DNA from: Ardenticatenia bacterium
Lineage (GTDB): Bacteria > Chloroflexota > Anaerolineae > Aggregatilineales > Ch27
Length of the DNA stretch: 6,372 bases
Direction of reading: 5' to 3'
Assembly (NCBI GenBank): GCA_026983935.1
Contig: JALSTC010000816.1
Span: forward strand, 1 to 6,372
This document shows, in pieces, positions 6,296 to 6,372 of this stretch (positions within the stretch are counted from its first letter, which is position 1; every line of letters begins with the position of its first letter). The position numbers were made by a program, and so were the translations under genes. The notes below the pieces were generated by a model. It was not told where the DNA came from and made no database searches. It was given only the letters and a program-made list of their open reading frames with translations.

Positions 6296-6304
6296 AATCT
6301 ATCT

Positions 6305-6372
6305 ATGACTGGGGATCTTACCACTGGCCTGAAAGCGTTGGGCGCTGGCCTGGCGATGATCGGGGCAATCGG
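6305..6372 (+). CDS. atpE: F-type ATP synthase subunit c (3'-truncated by the window end)
   Basis: Only the first 22 codons are visible. After a short N-terminus (MTGDLTTGLK) comes ALGAGLAMIGAI, the glycine/alanine-rich beginning of helix 1 of the c-ring proteolipid. The gene follows atpB after 52 bases, in the usual order a then c. The second helix with the ion-binding Glu or Asp lies beyond the window, so the coupling ion cannot be read. Identity rests on the glycine pattern, the gene order and the very strong ribosome binding site. Confidence 0.88.
   Translation, partial: MTGDLTTGLKALGAGLAMIGAI

Noticed and set aside
6253..6304. Possible regulatory structure between atpB and atpE
   Set aside because: Only three-base-pair hairpins could be found; apart from the ribosome binding site nothing stands out.

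Overview
The window is a respiratory energy-conservation locus from a GC-rich bacterium. It holds the 3' end of a complex I (nuo) operon followed, on the same strand, by the start of an F-type ATP synthase (atp) operon. All genes are on the + strand and no intergenic stretch exceeds about 140 bases. The best guess for the organism is a member of the Chloroflexota (Anaerolineae-like). This rests on two consecutive nuoM genes before nuoN, GTG/TTG starts, and an unusually long AtpB with a hydrophilic insert. It is an inference from gene style, not a marker-based assignment.

Layout: positions 1-1437 hold a 5'-truncated canonical NuoM (copy 1). Positions 1454-3061 hold a second, complete NuoM-family gene (copy 2), and 3062-4540 hold nuoN, which abuts copy 2 with no spacer. 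The nuo run ends in a 141-base gap (4541-4681). That gap contains a perfect 13-bp hairpin (4555-4592, probable terminator), a very good sigma-70-type promoter (4614-4642, TTGGCG-17-TGATAGAAT), and a small GCACA/TGTGC inverted-repeat cluster around the predicted transcription start. The atp operon follows: a small two-helix AtpZ/AtpI-family protein (4682-4984), subunit a (atpB, 5029-6252) and the first 22 codons of subunit c (atpE, from 6305).

How they work together: complex I oxidises NADH (or another donor) and pumps ions through the antiporter-like subunits NuoL, NuoM and NuoN. The F1Fo synthase uses the resulting gradient through subunits a and c. The window therefore encodes ion-translocating membrane parts of both the generator and the consumer of the proton motive force.

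Most notable observations: (1) NuoM copy 2 keeps the TM5 Glu, TM8 Lys and TM12 Glu of the family but has Leu where the central TM7 Lys (E. coli NuoM K234) should be, and the TM7 helix has no charged residue. (2) AtpB carries an insert of about 115 residues in the loop between its second and third canonical helices. The insert has four cysteines followed by a Glu/Ala/Gly-rich segment with no Lys or Arg. (3) AtpB keeps the essential Arg (R342) but has Gln where E. coli has E219 and Glu where E. coli has H245. No mobile element, CRISPR array, tRNA or rRNA was seen.
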